The position numbers and the translations under genes are program-made. The notes beneath the pieces are model-generated. The model made no database searches and was not told the DNA's origin. It saw nothing but the letters and a program-made list of their open reading frames with translations. From positions 98,330-162,329 of the forward strand of contig NZ_WTYA01000009.1 of assembly GCF_009828025.1 (NCBI RefSeq): a stretch of DNA of 64,000 bases, in the 5' to 3' direction. The DNA comes from Qipengyuania algicida (GTDB lineage Bacteria; Pseudomonadota; Alphaproteobacteria; Sphingomonadales; Sphingomonadaceae). The number at the start of each line of letters is the position of its first letter. The first letter of the stretch is position 1. Of the stretch, positions 19,001 through 27,740 are shown one piece after another.

Positions 19001-19139
19001 CATCGGATGAAGCGGCTTCCGCCTGGCTATTGTCGCTGTCAGCCGGAGTTGCCGTATCCTGCGCCTGTGCGCTTCCGGCGAATGCGAGCATGCTGCCGCT
19101 GGCGAGCAGCATGAGCTTGCCGATGCTGGTGGTTCTCAT
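16017..19139 (-). CDS. TonB-dependent receptor (large, Oar/CirA-like with plug domain)
   Basis: 1040 residues. The signal peptide ends in GSAQAQ, then comes a TonB box-like VIVVTGTQI, and a plug domain with LRELGTGNTLLLLNGRR and the VLRDGASAIYGADAVAGVVN block. A long barrel ends in FTFGIRKSF. AGGAG precedes the ATG. The loop segments rich in Asp and Pro, and the plug type, match receptors that import peptides or complex organics in sphingomonads. The gene is third in a minus-strand operon with dctA, an esterase and the M14 peptidase, so its ligand probably yields a dicarboxylate or acidic amino acid. Confidence 0.93.
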   Translation of the reverse strand: MRTTSIGKLMLLASGSMLAFAGSAQAQDTATPADSDNSQAEAASSDVATNNVIVVTGTQIKGAHIDDVLPVTVVSQQDIDAINPSSGDELFRAIPQAGAVAFNEQNTTGGINSSRGDVASINLRELGTGNTLLLLNGRRMVNDPGFQTELLVPVVSPDTNTIPPGSVRRIEVLRDGASAIYGADAVAGVVNTVLKSNLNGGYADAKYRVSDGTGLFNTSLRGAYGFDFNGGRSNLTVYGGYFYENGAPSSIRDYARSSDREFDPRLEGTPYYGDTNFRNTSTYTPWGQFDIQGSKPSSATDIGDDDFQIQPDSFSGCRLDLGNGICADNGTSVDVPLRYDLDAARSLYSEKNRYNAMVLFNHQFSDAAEFYVEGSFYRTKSSRLGQPSALLSAVPIGISRDAYYNPFGAENFPDGSTNPNRLTSGIDGVDADGRDVILERYRVVDAGPRQTIVTKNDYRIVAGLRGDIGGWDYDTGFVYEQANKTDLTKNRISNTAFQNQINLSTPDAYNPFNGGCYDPSRAYAPANGDCTPSSQAALDAIRIDVYRKGETTLALADFKVSKSNLLALPGGDLGLAAGVEWRRETFSDDRDPRLDGTITFTDSVTGDFFGSDVMNSSPSPDTSGRRDVYSAFAEAFVPIVSEDMHVPLVKRFEVQFAGRMEHFTDIDETTVVPRVAASWTMLDGLMLRGAWSQGFRAPNLVQVNDVGTTRVNTRDDYVQCYAQILKGEISTFDDCTGTGTVSQRTGTNVLKPETTESINLGVVLKPSFIPGLTITADYWRVEQKGIVGVFGDDNALALDLLRRLEGSTNPNVIRNAPDADQVALFDGTGLAPVGSVVQVLDPYKNLDSRRVKGWDFAVNYRVPEFGLGRFDLSFNAALLESFYQSPGPDGEELLNAVADGTLPDSIVISDIGEQRGINGRPKWRWTATMNWRSGPVRASLFGRYVGSVLDDSVTQDATDFDGNPNPDPGALYPVDNWFTLNATVSYTIRSDTAIDGTRLMFGINNLFNEAPPLADESFGFFSALANARGRQFTFGIRKSF

Positions 19140-19169
19140 GGGTTCCCTCTCCTGTGCTTATCGATTCGG

Positions 19170-20114
19170 TTATTGTTTGAAGTTTCGCCTGGTGATCCAG
19201 GCATCGAATATCTCCGGCCACTGGCTCAGGATTTCATTGGGTCGGCCCAGCCCCCAGCCGTGGCCGCCCTTCTCGAAAATATGCAGCTCGGCAGGCGCAC
19301 CTGCTTCATGCAGCGCCTGATACAGCGCGAGATTGTGGCCCGGCGGGGCGATTGGATCGTCGGAGGCTGAAAATAGGATCGTCGGCGGGGCACCCCTGTG
19401 TGCAAGCTTGTCGAGCGACCAGGCGTTTTCCGCTGCGCGGCTCGGGTGCGACCCGACGAGCTCGCGGCGGGTTCTGGTGGTATCGTAAGGCTTGCGCAGC
19501 ACCACGACCGGGAACAGCAGTGCGGCGAAATCGGGACGCGCGCTGACCTGCTCGTAACGATCATTGCCGCTGTAGAAAGCATGGGTCGGCTGGAGCGCGG
19601 TATAGCCCGCCAAATGCCCCCCGGCCGACATTCCCATGATGCCGATCCGGTCGGGCTGGATACCGAATTCGGCGGCACGCATGCGTACGATTTTCATCGC
19701 CCTTTGCGCATCGGCAAATGGCGCACCGACGTTCCAACCATCATTGGGCAGGCGATAGATCAGTTCGAACGCGGTGTAGCCACGGTTCTGCAACCAGCGC
19801 GCGGCGGGCGCGCTTTCCTTCCACAGCTGGATACGGAAGTAGCCGCCGCCACCGCAAATTATCACAGCCTTGCCATTGGGATGGTTCGGGCGGTGAACCC
19901 TGAGGCGCGGAGTAGAGATGTTCGATACCGCGCCATAGCCTTTGCCGGGGCCACCGATCTTTTCAGGGCCGCTGGGTCCACCCTCGCCAGGCGGCTTGCC
20001 GGGCCACAGGGGAATCTCCTCCGGCGTTTGCGCCTTTAGCGGCACGGCTTGCGCAACGCCCGCAAGCGCGCCAACGGCACATCCGTTCAGCACAATGCCC
20101 CGCCGCGTAATCAT
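19170..20114 (-). CDS. Alpha/beta hydrolase, acetyl-esterase-like, exported
   Basis: 314 residues with a twin-arginine-like N-terminus (TRRGIVL then a hydrophobic stretch and PLKAQ), so probably periplasmic. The oxyanion segment is ICGGGGYF. The nucleophile is Ser in GMSAGGH, the acid Asp is in SASDDPIAP and the His is in KGGHGWG, the layout of BD-FAE/acetylxylan-esterase-like enzymes. Its ATG overlaps the dctA stop as ATGA, so the two are translationally coupled. It could release an acyl or acid group from the ligand taken up by the receptor encoded just behind it. Confidence 0.88.
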   Translation of the reverse strand: MITRRGIVLNGCAVGALAGVAQAVPLKAQTPEEIPLWPGKPPGEGGPSGPEKIGGPGKGYGAVSNISTPRLRVHRPNHPNGKAVIICGGGGYFRIQLWKESAPAARWLQNRGYTAFELIYRLPNDGWNVGAPFADAQRAMKIVRMRAAEFGIQPDRIGIMGMSAGGHLAGYTALQPTHAFYSGNDRYEQVSARPDFAALLFPVVVLRKPYDTTRTRRELVGSHPSRAAENAWSLDKLAHRGAPPTILFSASDDPIAPPGHNLALYQALHEAGAPAELHIFEKGGHGWGLGRPNEILSQWPEIFDAWITRRNFKQ

Positions 20115-21496
20115 TCCGCTGGCTCCCTCGCCTGTGCCAGCGCTTCCGAAAATGGGCCGCTCCGCTCGTGTCGCTCGGTGTCCTCTTCAGGCAAGGGCAT
20201 GGGATAACCGGCAAGGGCGGCGGCCAGCCGTTCCTTGTCGAGAGCGTTCTCCCACCGCGCGACGACGATGGTCGCCACGGCATTGCCGACGAAATTGGTC
20301 AGAGCGCGGCACTCGCTCATGAAGCGGTCGATGCCAAGGATCAGCGCCATGCCCGCGACCGGGACCGATGGAACCACCGATAGCGTGGCAGCGAGGATCA
20401 CGAACCCCGCCCCGGTGACCCCCGCCGCTCCCTTCGAGCTGATCATCGCGACCAGCACCAGGGCGAACTGTTCCCCCAGCGACAGCTCGATCCCCAGCGC
20501 CTGCGCGATGAACAGCGCGGCAAGGGTCATGTAGATATTGGTGCCGTCCAGATTGAACGAATAGCCGGTCGGCACCACCAGCCCGACCACCGTCTTGCGG
20601 CAACCGGCGATTTCGAGCTTTTCCATCAGGCTCGGCAGGGCCGCCTCGGACGAAGATGTGCCCAGGACGAGCAGCAATTCGGCGCGCAAATAGCGGATGA
20701 GCTTGAGAATGGAGAAACCGGTGAAGCGCGCTACCGCTCCAAGCACCACCAGCACAAACAGCAGGGAGGTGGCATAGAACGTGCCCACCAGCGCGGCGAG
20801 GTTGACCAGCGACCCGATGCCGAACTCGCCGATGGTGAAGGCGATCGCGCCGAAAGCGCCGATCGGCGCCAGCTTCATCAGCATGTGGACGAGCTTGAAG
20901 ATAACTTCGTTGACCGAGTTGAGCAGGTCGAGCGCAAGGTCGCTTTGCGGCCGTGTGGCGGCGATCGCCACGCCTGTCAGGATCGCGACGAGCAGGACCT
21001 GCAGGATACTGCCATGGGTCAGTGCACTGAAGAAAGTGGTCGGGATGATCGCTAGCAGGAAGCCCGATACGGTTTGTTCTTCGGCCGTCGTGGCATAGCT
21101 TGAGACGGACGAAGCATCGAGGGTTGCCGGATCGATGTTGAGGCCCGATCCGGGATGTACGATGTTGGCGACAGCAAGGCCGATGATGAGCGCAAGCGTC
21201 GAAAAAAAGAGAAAATAGATGATCGCCTTGCCAGCCACTTTGCCGACCGAGGACATGTCCTTCATGCTCGCGATGCCGGTGGCCACGGTTAGGAATATCA
21301 CCGGCGCTATGATCATCTTGACCAGCGCAATGAACCCATCGCCAAGCGGCTTGAGCGATGCTCCTATATGCGGGAAGAAATGACCAACCAATGCGCCCAA
21401 TGCGATGGCTGCCAGCACTTGAACGTATAGCAGGCGGTAAAACGGTACGCGCCGTTCCGGCGCATTCGCCGTACCACCCAACTCCCTCGATGTCAT
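20111..21496 (-). CDS. dctA: C4-dicarboxylate:cation symporter (DctA family)
   Basis: 461 residues from the ATG at 21496, which has GGGAG about nine bases upstream; an ATG at 21535 adds 13 residues without support. The DAACS fold is clear: hydrophobic hairpins, the serine-rich [10 protein letters not shown] re-entrant loop, [11 protein letters not shown] and the [12 protein letters not shown] segment. It imports succinate, fumarate, malate or aspartate with cations across the inner membrane. It heads the operon with esterase, TonB receptor and M14 peptidase and diverges from dctB-dctD, the classic rhizobial arrangement. Confidence 0.92.
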   Translation of the reverse strand: MTSRELGGTANAPERRVPFYRLLYVQVLAAIALGALVGHFFPHIGASLKPLGDGFIALVKMIIAPVIFLTVATGIASMKDMSSVGKVAGKAIIYFLFFSTLALIIGLAVANIVHPGSGLNIDPATLDASSVSSYATTAEEQTVSGFLLAIIPTTFFSALTHGSILQVLLVAILTGVAIAATRPQSDLALDLLNSVNEVIFKLVHMLMKLAPIGAFGAIAFTIGEFGIGSLVNLAALVGTFYATSLLFVLVVLGAVARFTGFSILKLIRYLRAELLLVLGTSSSEAALPSLMEKLEIAGCRKTVVGLVVPTGYSFNLDGTNIYMTLAALFIAQALGIELSLGEQFALVLVAMISSKGAAGVTGAGFVILAATLSVVPSVPVAGMALILGIDRFMSECRALTNFVGNAVATIVVARWENALDKERLAAALAGYPMPLPEEDTERHERSGPFSEALAQAREPAE

Positions 21497-21615
21497 TCCT
21501 GTCACTCCCTCGCACCGCTCTCGGTCGGCTGCCATCGAGATTATTTAGTGTATGCAAGGGAGCAAAGGCTCAGAGAGCATATTTATTTCTACTATTTTTC
21601 AGAAGTTTATACAAC

Positions 21616-21680
21616 TTTGTGCGCAATTATGTGTGGTATGTCGCACATAAAAATTGCATTTTGTGCGGATTTCTGCACAT
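21616..21680. promoter_or_regulatory. Cluster of four TGTGC(G/A) elements between dctA and dctB
   Basis: Copies are TTTGTGCGC at 21616-21624, TCGCACATAA at 21641-21650 (inverted), TTTTGTGCGG at 21659-21668 and TGCACAT at 21674-21680 (inverted). The segment is much richer in A/T than its surroundings. Position and repetition fit binding sites for the DctD-like regulator. No GG-N10-GC sigma54 promoter was found on the dctA side. Confidence 0.55.
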
Positions 21681-21691
21681 CAGATATTCAG

Positions 21692-23374
21692 ATGGCGAAG
21701 TCATCCCACCTTCCGCGGCGCTGGCACATGATGTTGGGCATAGCCTTGATCGCGCTTGCGGTTCTGGCAATGCTCGCCACGGATCGGATCATGCGCGAAA
21801 GCGCCTATCGCGAGCAGCAGGGCATCGCCCAAGCCGATGCGAAATTGCTTGCGACCGGGCTGCGCAGCGAGCTCGACAAGTTCAGCCTTATGCCGCTGGT
21901 ACTGTCCGACGATGCACAGGTGCAGGCGCTGCTTGGCGGAGACGCCCGGCTGAAATCGGCACTCGACCAGCGACTGGCAGACTTGGCCCGGCAATCGAAT
22001 GCTGCAGCGATCTATGTCATGGATGCGCAAGGAATGACGCTGGCCGCGAGCAATGCCGACCAGCCGAGCAGCTTCGTCGGTTCGAACTATGCATTCCGGC
22101 GCTATTTCCGCGATGCGATCAAGGATGGCTCGACCACGCAGTTCGCTCTCGGGACGGTCAGCCGCCAACCCGGCCTCTATGTTGCGCGGCGCGTCGGCAC
22201 AGCGTCCTCGCCGCTCGGTGTCGTTGCGGTCAAGATCGAATTCGACGCGCTGGAAGCCAATTGGCACGACGCGACGGATGGCGTCTATGTGACCGATGCG
22301 CAGGGCGTGGTGTTACTCACCAGCGATCCGGCATGGCGGTTTCATGTCGCCTCGTCCGCTCCCGCGATTGCCCGCGATGCAACGGCGGATTTGCGCCAAT
22401 TCGGGGTCGCAAAACTCGCGCCGTTGGTATTCGATGGCCCGGATAAAAGTACCAGTTCGGTCAAGGCACCGTTGCTCGATGCACAGCAACCGATTTCGCC
22501 CAATGGCTGGAGCTTGCACCTGCTTGTTGATCCGGGGCCGCGTGTGGCCAATGCGGTCGCCAACGGACGTCTGGCCATTGTCGTGCTGATCACAATTGCG
22601 ATCGTGCTGGCAGCTGGTGCGGTGCTGATGCGACGGCGACGGGAAGCGCAGGCCGAGATAGTTCTCGCCGAACGTACGCGAACCTTGCGGGAACAGCTCT
22701 CGCAGGCAAATCGCCTCGCCACGCTCGGACAGATATCTGCCGGTGTCGGTCATGAAATCGGCCAGCCGGTGGCCGCCGCCCGCGTATTCGCGGAAAGCGG
22801 GCAGCGACTGATCGCAACCGGCGAAACGGGGAAAGCGAGCGACAACTTCGCCCGGATCGTCAGCCTGACCGAGCGTATTGGCGAGATCACCGGGGAATTG
22901 CGCAAGTTCAGCAAGCGTCAGGTTGGGGAGCGCATGGATATCCCACTCGGCGCTGCGGTCGATGGCGCACTGCTGCTCCTGCGCGATCGCATTCAGTCCT
23001 CCGCCGTGCAGGTCAGCTTGCCACCCGCTGCCGATCTTGCAGTGCGGGTGACTGCCGAGCCCGTGCGGTTGGAGCAGGTGCTGGTGAACCTGCTCCAGAA
23101 TGCCCTCGATGCGACCGGAGATGGCGGCGAGATCGCACTCGTTCTCGAACTCGAGGAAACAATTGCCTTGTTGAGTGTATGCGACAATGGGCCAGGCATC
23201 TCTTCAGATCGCGAAGGGCAATTGTTCCAGCCTTTCGCAACCACCAAGGCTGACGGGCTGGGTATCGGTCTTGTCATTTCGCGCGATATCATGCGCGATC
23301 TTGGTGGCGAGCTGGCCTATGCGCCCGGCTCGCAAGGTACCTGCTTCACCATGACGGTACCGAGAGCCGGATGA
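21692..23374 (+). CDS. dctB: Sensor histidine kinase, DctB-like
   Basis: About 560 residues from ATG 21692; the frame is open to 21548, but the upstream part overlaps the regulatory repeats. The first membrane helix is at 12-30, then a periplasmic dCache-like sensor (GSNYAFRRYFRDAI), a second helix at about 290-310 and a coiled coil. The HisKA box GVGHEIGQPVAA has phospho-His at about 354. The ATPase has N, G1 (DNGPGI) and G2 (GLGIGL) boxes. The usual HEINQPL motif reads HEIGQPV. The gene overlaps dctD by ATGA. It probably senses an external dicarboxylate and phosphorylates the next protein. Confidence 0.88.
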   Translation: MAKSSHLPRRWHMMLGIALIALAVLAMLATDRIMRESAYREQQGIAQADAKLLATGLRSELDKFSLMPLVLSDDAQVQALLGGDARLKSALDQRLADLARQSNAAAIYVMDAQGMTLAASNADQPSSFVGSNYAFRRYFRDAIKDGSTTQFALGTVSRQPGLYVARRVGTASSPLGVVAVKIEFDALEANWHDATDGVYVTDAQGVVLLTSDPAWRFHVASSAPAIARDATADLRQFGVAKLAPLVFDGPDKSTSSVKAPLLDAQQPISPNGWSLHLLVDPGPRVANAVANGRLAIVVLITIAIVLAAGAVLMRRRREAQAEIVLAERTRTLREQLSQANRLATLGQISAGVGHEIGQPVAAARVFAESGQRLIATGETGKASDNFARIVSLTERIGEITGELRKFSKRQVGERMDIPLGAAVDGALLLLRDRIQSSAVQVSLPPAADLAVRVTAEPVRLEQVLVNLLQNALDATGDGGEIALVLELEETIALLSVCDNGPGISSDREGQLFQPFATTKADGLGIGLVISRDIMRDLGGELAYAPGSQGTCFTMTVPRAG

Positions 23375-24699
23375 GCAATTCCGGTATCGAGATCGTATTC
23401 GTCGAAGACGATGAGATGCTCCGCGAAGCCACCGCGCAGGCGCTGTCCCTCGAAGGGTTCAACGTCACCGCATTTGCCGACGCGGTTTCCGCATTGGAGA
23501 CAATTGCGCCAGATTATACGGGAGTCATCGTGAGCGACGTTAGGTTGCCAGTGATGGACGGGATCGAATTCTTCGACCGTCTCCAGCAGGTCGATGCCGG
23601 TCTTCAGGTGATTTTCACGACCGCACACGGCGACGTCGACATGGCGGTGCGCGCGCTTCAGGACGGGGCGGCGGATTTCTTCACCAAGCCGTATTCGATC
23701 GGCAGGCTCACCCGCGCAATCAGGAATGCGTCCGAAAAACGCGCGCTGATGATCGAAAATCGCAGGCTGCGTGAGGAGCTGCGGGGAACTGGACAACCGG
23801 AAATTACCGGTAGCTCGGCGCAGGCCGAACGCCTGCGTCGGACGATCTCGGGTGTGGCGCAGTTCGATACCGACCTGCTTATTTCCGGGCCCACAGGCTC
23901 GGGCAAGAGCTTCGTCAGCCGACTGATCCATGACGCAAGTGCGCGACAGGGACGTCCTTTCGTAGTCATAGATGCAGCGATCCTGCTGAACAAGGAAGCC
24001 GAACTAATCCTTTATGGCCGCGATCCATCGGTCGCCCTGTCGCGTTCGGGGCTGATCGAACGCGCCAATGGCGGCACGCTGGTTCTCGAAGACATCGACA
24101 GGATACCCGAAGCGTTCAGCAAGCGGCTTGCAAGCCTCCTCGACACACGGCGCTTTTTCGCAATCGGGGCGGAACGCCCCACCGCGATCGATCTGCGCGT
24201 GATCGGAACGATTGGCACCGATGGCTCGATTGCGCCACCATCGGCCATTGTCGGCGATCGCGCGCTCTTCGAACGGCTGAGCGGCGTGGGGATTTCCCTG
24301 CCGCCGCTTGCAGAAAGACGCGAAGACATCCCCGAAATGTTTCGTGCCTTCGTGCAGGAATTCGAAAGCGAAACACGCACCATTGCCGGCCCCATCGGAG
24401 ACAGGGAATGGTACCATCTTCTCAAGAGCGACTGGCCCGGAAACGTGCGTGAGCTGCGCCAGTTCGCTCGCAATTTCGTTCTGAGATTGACCGACGTTCT
24501 TGCTGCGACGCCAGCGAGTGTCTCCAGCAGCAGCCTACGACAACTGGTTTCAAGCTTCGAAAAGACAGTCATCGAGGATGCCTTGAAGCAGGCCGACGGC
24601 AGGATCGGCGATGTGCAGGTCCGCCTCGATATTCCGCGCAAGACACTTTACGACAAAATGTCGAAATACGGTATTAAACCACGCGATTATCGCCAATGA
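23371..24699 (+). CDS. dctD: DctD-like response regulator with degenerate AAA+ domain lacking GAFTGA
   Basis: 442 residues: receiver (phospho-Asp about 56 in VSDVRLP), AAA+ domain with Walker A GPTGSGKS and Walker B TLVLEDID, and a C-terminal Fis-type helix-turn-helix (DVQVRLDIPRKTLYDKM). Where NtrC-family activators have the sigma54-contact loop GAFTGA, this protein reads ELILYGRDPSVALSRSG, so the motif is absent. Walker B is also changed from DE to ED. It may therefore act as a DNA-binding regulator with sigma70 rather than as a sigma54 activator. It is coupled to dctB and diverges from dctA. Confidence 0.85.
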   Translation: MSNSGIEIVFVEDDEMLREATAQALSLEGFNVTAFADAVSALETIAPDYTGVIVSDVRLPVMDGIEFFDRLQQVDAGLQVIFTTAHGDVDMAVRALQDGAADFFTKPYSIGRLTRAIRNASEKRALMIENRRLREELRGTGQPEITGSSAQAERLRRTISGVAQFDTDLLISGPTGSGKSFVSRLIHDASARQGRPFVVIDAAILLNKEAELILYGRDPSVALSRSGLIERANGGTLVLEDIDRIPEAFSKRLASLLDTRRFFAIGAERPTAIDLRVIGTIGTDGSIAPPSAIVGDRALFERLSGVGISLPPLAERREDIPEMFRAFVQEFESETRTIAGPIGDREWYHLLKSDWPGNVRELRQFARNFVLRLTDVLAATPASVSSSSLRQLVSSFEKTVIEDALKQADGRIGDVQVRLDIPRKTLYDKMSKYGIKPRDYRQ

Positions 24700-24818
24700 G
24701 ATGTCCGTTCGCGACATCGTTGACCAGCCATATATGGCCTTTGTCGCCCATTGGTGCCAACGGGCGATAGCGCCGGAGCACTATCGGCGTCCGAACCGAA
24801 GATTTGCAGGAGACTTCA

Positions 24819-25727
24819 ATGACAATCCGCTCCCTCGGCGTCTGTGCTGCCGCACTCATCGCGTTTGTGGCACCATCCGTTTCTGCGCAAACGCAACCGG
24901 CACCGACGACGGTCCTGTTCATTGGGAACAGCTTTACCTACGGAGCGCACTCGCCGGTCTGGAAATATCGCGCCGACACCGTCACCGATCTGAACGGCGA
25001 TGGGGTGGGCGGCGTCCCGGCGCTGTTCAAGCTGTTCACTCAAGAAGCCGGACTCGACTATCAGGTCAGCCTGGAAACATCGGGCGGCAAGACCCTGGCA
25101 TGGCACTGGGCGAACAAGCGCGCAGTCGTGGATCGCGCGTGGGACAAGGTGGTGATGCAACAATACAGCGTCCTCAATCCCGAAAAGCCCGGAAATCCGA
25201 CCGAGACGATCGCGGATGTCGGCCGTTTCGCGCATCTGTTCGCAGCGCGCAACCCAAAGGTCCAAATCAGCCTCACCGCTACTTGGTCGCGCCCGGACCA
25301 GACCTATCTGAAGACCGGCCACTGGTTCGGGCAGCCGATCACCGCAATGGCACTCGATATCCGGCACGGCCTCGACCAGGCGGCTGCAGCCTCGCCTGAA
25401 GTCACGATGATCAACCCTGTGGGGCAGGCATTCAATTGCGCCATCGCAATGGGGGCGGCCGATCCCGATCCCTATGACGGCATCGGTTTCGGCAAAGTCG
25501 ATCTGTGGGCCTACGACCATTATCACGCCAGCCGCTTCGGCTATTACCTCGAAGCGCTGACGGTGTTCGCCGACCTTACAGGAAAGGATCCACGCATTCT
25601 AGGCCCGCATGAACGCGCAGCCGAGGAATTGGGAATTTCCCCCAAGACGGCAACAGCCTTGCAGGAAGCCGCGTGGAACACGACCCAAAAGCTGCCTTGT
25701 GTCAACACAGCGGAAAATCACAATTGA
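24819..25727 (+). CDS. SGNH/GDSL-type hydrolase, exported
   Basis: 302 residues from ATG 24819 with GCAGGAG upstream. A signal peptide ends in PSVSAQ. The block I motif is FIGNSFTYG (GNSF in place of GDSL), and the C-terminal catalytic pair lies in DLWAYDHYHAS (Asp-x-x-His). Such enzymes are esterases or deacylases acting in the periplasm or outside. It lies downstream of dctBD on the same strand, after a 119-base gap, and may supply an acid for DctA, though this is only contextual. Confidence 0.8.
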   Translation: MTIRSLGVCAAALIAFVAPSVSAQTQPAPTTVLFIGNSFTYGAHSPVWKYRADTVTDLNGDGVGGVPALFKLFTQEAGLDYQVSLETSGGKTLAWHWANKRAVVDRAWDKVVMQQYSVLNPEKPGNPTETIADVGRFAHLFAARNPKVQISLTATWSRPDQTYLKTGHWFGQPITAMALDIRHGLDQAAAASPEVTMINPVGQAFNCAIAMGAADPDPYDGIGFGKVDLWAYDHYHASRFGYYLEALTVFADLTGKDPRILGPHERAAEELGISPKTATALQEAAWNTTQKLPCVNTAENHN

Positions 25728-25852
25728 AGGAATACTTGCGAGTAGCTGCTCGCCAAGGAGTACAATCTCAGCCGATCTGCAATCCAGCGCGTTGAGAAGC
25801 GAGTGATTGCTCAACGGGCGCTTCTGTGACGCTTTCTCCGGCTGAGCCTCAA

Positions 25853-26038
25853 TCAGAACCAGAAGGCCAGTACGGTTGCAATGGCGAGGCCTGAAAGAAA
25901 GTTGATGGCGAGTTTGTCGTAGCGAGTGTCGACGCGGCGGAGGTTCATGATTCGGAAGCAGGCGTCCTTGATGAGATGTCTTCCCGGATAGCGGCCCTTT
26001 TTGTGATCGATGGCTCGGCTATGCTTGTGGCGTCCCTA
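25853..26038 (-). pseudogene. C-terminal remnant of an IS5-type transposase
   Basis: Reading the minus strand from about 26036 gives a frame with KKGRYPGRHLIKD, then RVDTRYDKLAINFL and ATVLAFWF before a TGA at 25855-25853. The TRYDKLA-x-NFL segment is the C-terminal signature of IS5-family transposases. There is an in-frame stop just upstream and no N-terminal half, so this is dead. It marks an old mobile-element scar at the left side of the island. Confidence 0.7.
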
Positions 26039-26040
26039 GA

Positions 26041-26205
26041 TCAGGCGAAAGGCTGCACGTGGCGGATCAGTGGTGTAGTCCGCCAAAGTTCTGCAGGATC
26101 GAGATTACCAGGGACTTCGATCCCTACATCGAAGTCAGATTCTTGGCGCCACCGTAAAGCGCCTTCAAATAAGCTAGCTCGAACTTGGAGGCCCACTATT
26201 CCAGC
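26041..26205 (-). pseudogene. Remnant resembling a minimal nucleotidyltransferase (MNT) domain
   Basis: A minus-strand frame bounded by a TAA upstream and a TGA at 26043-26041 reads LFEGALRWRQESDFDVGIEV and then PGNLDPAELWR. SDFDVGIE matches the catalytic Asp-x-Asp region of MNT-type nucleotidyltransferases, which are antitoxin partners of HEPN toxins. The preceding GSxxRG motif is corrupted (GALRWR), and only about 50 residues remain. It sits immediately next to the transposase scar. The assignment is tentative. Confidence 0.35.
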
Positions 26206-26506
26206 AAATTAGCCAATCTGTTGCGCGGTCAAGCCGATCATGCTGTCGCAATCAATCACTATGAAAGAGAGGTTGACGTCCTGCCGTGTCGCTTCGGACA
26301 GGTGGCTATCGCCACTTCTGTTGTAATTCATGCTAAATGGCAACGACCGCTTTCGGGGGCAATGACGGCCGCACTAAATGACGGAAACTAGGGCGCTTTG
26401 CTGACTGGCCGATTTTGGGCCGGAAGCGGGCTGTCCGCTCTTGAATTCACCTTCGGCAAAATAGACATTCGCGGGGCCATAAGCCGGTGCGAGGCGTTGC
26501 TATAAT

Positions 26507-27298
26507 ATGACCATGCACCATACGCGCACGGGGCGCGGAAAACCCCTTCTCCTTGTCCACGGGCTGGGGGCTACCTTTCGTTCGTGGGACACGATCTCGC
26601 CTGCGCTTTCTCAAGCCAGGGAGGTTATTGCCGTAGATCTGCCTGGTCATGGGCAGACGCCCGAAGAGAACGACAGCGGCACGTTTGCAGGACTCGCGCG
26701 CAGTCTGGATGACTGGCTTAGCGCGGAAAGTCTCACAGGTATCGACATGGTTGGAAGCTCCTTGGGAGCTCGCCTGGTGCTCGAAATGGCGCGGCGCGGC
26801 CACTCGGGCGCGGTTGTCGCACTGGACCCGGGCGGTTTTTGGCAGGGGTGGGAGCGGACTTTCTTCAAGACCACGATAACGCCTTCGGTTGCACTGGTTC
26901 GCGCACTGCGACCGGCGCTTTCTGCCATCACCGGAAATGTCGCAGGACGGACCGCACTCATGGCCCAGCTTTCTGCAAGGCCGTGGGCGCTCGATCCGGC
27001 ATTCGTCGCACGTGAACTGAAGTCGTTGGCGAATACGCGCACCGTCAATTCGCTTGTGAAGGACCTCGCCAATGGCGCAATGCAAGAGGGCCCTGCGGCG
27101 ACGGATGCGCCCGTTGTCATCGGCTGGGGACGCAAGGATCGGCTGTGTTTACCGCAGCAGGCGGACCGCGCGATGAAAGCCTTCCCTCAAGCAACGCTGC
27201 ACTGGTTCGAACGTAGCGGACACTTCCCGATGTGGGATCGGCCAGACGAGACCGTTCGCGTGATACTGGCTGCAACGAGCACCGCGGCACCGGAATAA
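26507..27298 (+). CDS. Alpha/beta hydrolase
   Basis: 263 residues with the canonical fold: LLLVHGLGATF oxyanion loop, nucleophile Ser in GSSLGAR, acid Asp in GRKDRLC and His in ERSGHFPMWD. No signal peptide, so cytoplasmic. It resembles hydrolases of the MhpC/haloperoxidase-like branch; substrate unknown. It lies between the mobile-element remnants and the defence genes. No operon partner is on the same strand close by. Confidence 0.85.
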   Translation: MTMHHTRTGRGKPLLLVHGLGATFRSWDTISPALSQAREVIAVDLPGHGQTPEENDSGTFAGLARSLDDWLSAESLTGIDMVGSSLGARLVLEMARRGHSGAVVALDPGGFWQGWERTFFKTTITPSVALVRALRPALSAITGNVAGRTALMAQLSARPWALDPAFVARELKSLANTRTVNSLVKDLANGAMQEGPAATDAPVVIGWGRKDRLCLPQQADRAMKAFPQATLHWFERSGHFPMWDRPDETVRVILAATSTAAPE

Positions 27299-27740
27299 AG
27301 CTACAATTGGGCGATTAGCAAGACGAGAGCTGACGCAGTGCTTGCGGCCCCATTGTAACGTCCTTCGTTGGGCCGATTGCAGTCAGGCGGCTTTCAGATC
27401 GTCAATGAGCGAAGCGGACGATCATTTAGCTGACCAAACTATTCGCCTCGTCTTCGGCTACGCTCCCACGAATCGCGGCACCGGTCGCCGCCTCTTCCGG
27501 CATGGCCATCGTCCCGGCGAACGCCCATCCGAAGCAATGTCGGTGTCGTCCGTTGCTCCTTCTCGGCGCCTGCCCCCTCGTCGAGCCCGCGCGCCTCGGG
27601 AGGATAGCAAATGGGTGCCTCGTAGGCGACGGCCGCGGCCGATGCCATTGCGGCGATGGTCGTGCCCTTCGGGGGCGGGACAGCTCCGCGGACACCTTAC
27701 GGCCATGGCGCTAGTAAAGGTGCTCACCTATCTGAAGATC
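27299..27740. other. 442-base stretch without a supported gene
   Basis: The frame of the next gene is open from 27342, but the product there is an Arg/Pro-rich run with no homology features, as are two antisense frames at 27426-27727. These look like GC-driven artefacts. No RNA gene or clear promoter was recognised. Confidence 0.5.

Noticed and set aside
21497..21615. Sigma54 promoter for dctA
   Set aside because: No GG-N10-GC pair at a suitable position was found on the minus strand, in keeping with the regulator lacking GAFTGA.
27426..27727. Antisense and sense Arg/Pro-rich frames ahead of the DUF4238-like gene
   Set aside because: Overlapping frames in several phases with no motif or ribosome-binding site look like composition artefacts.
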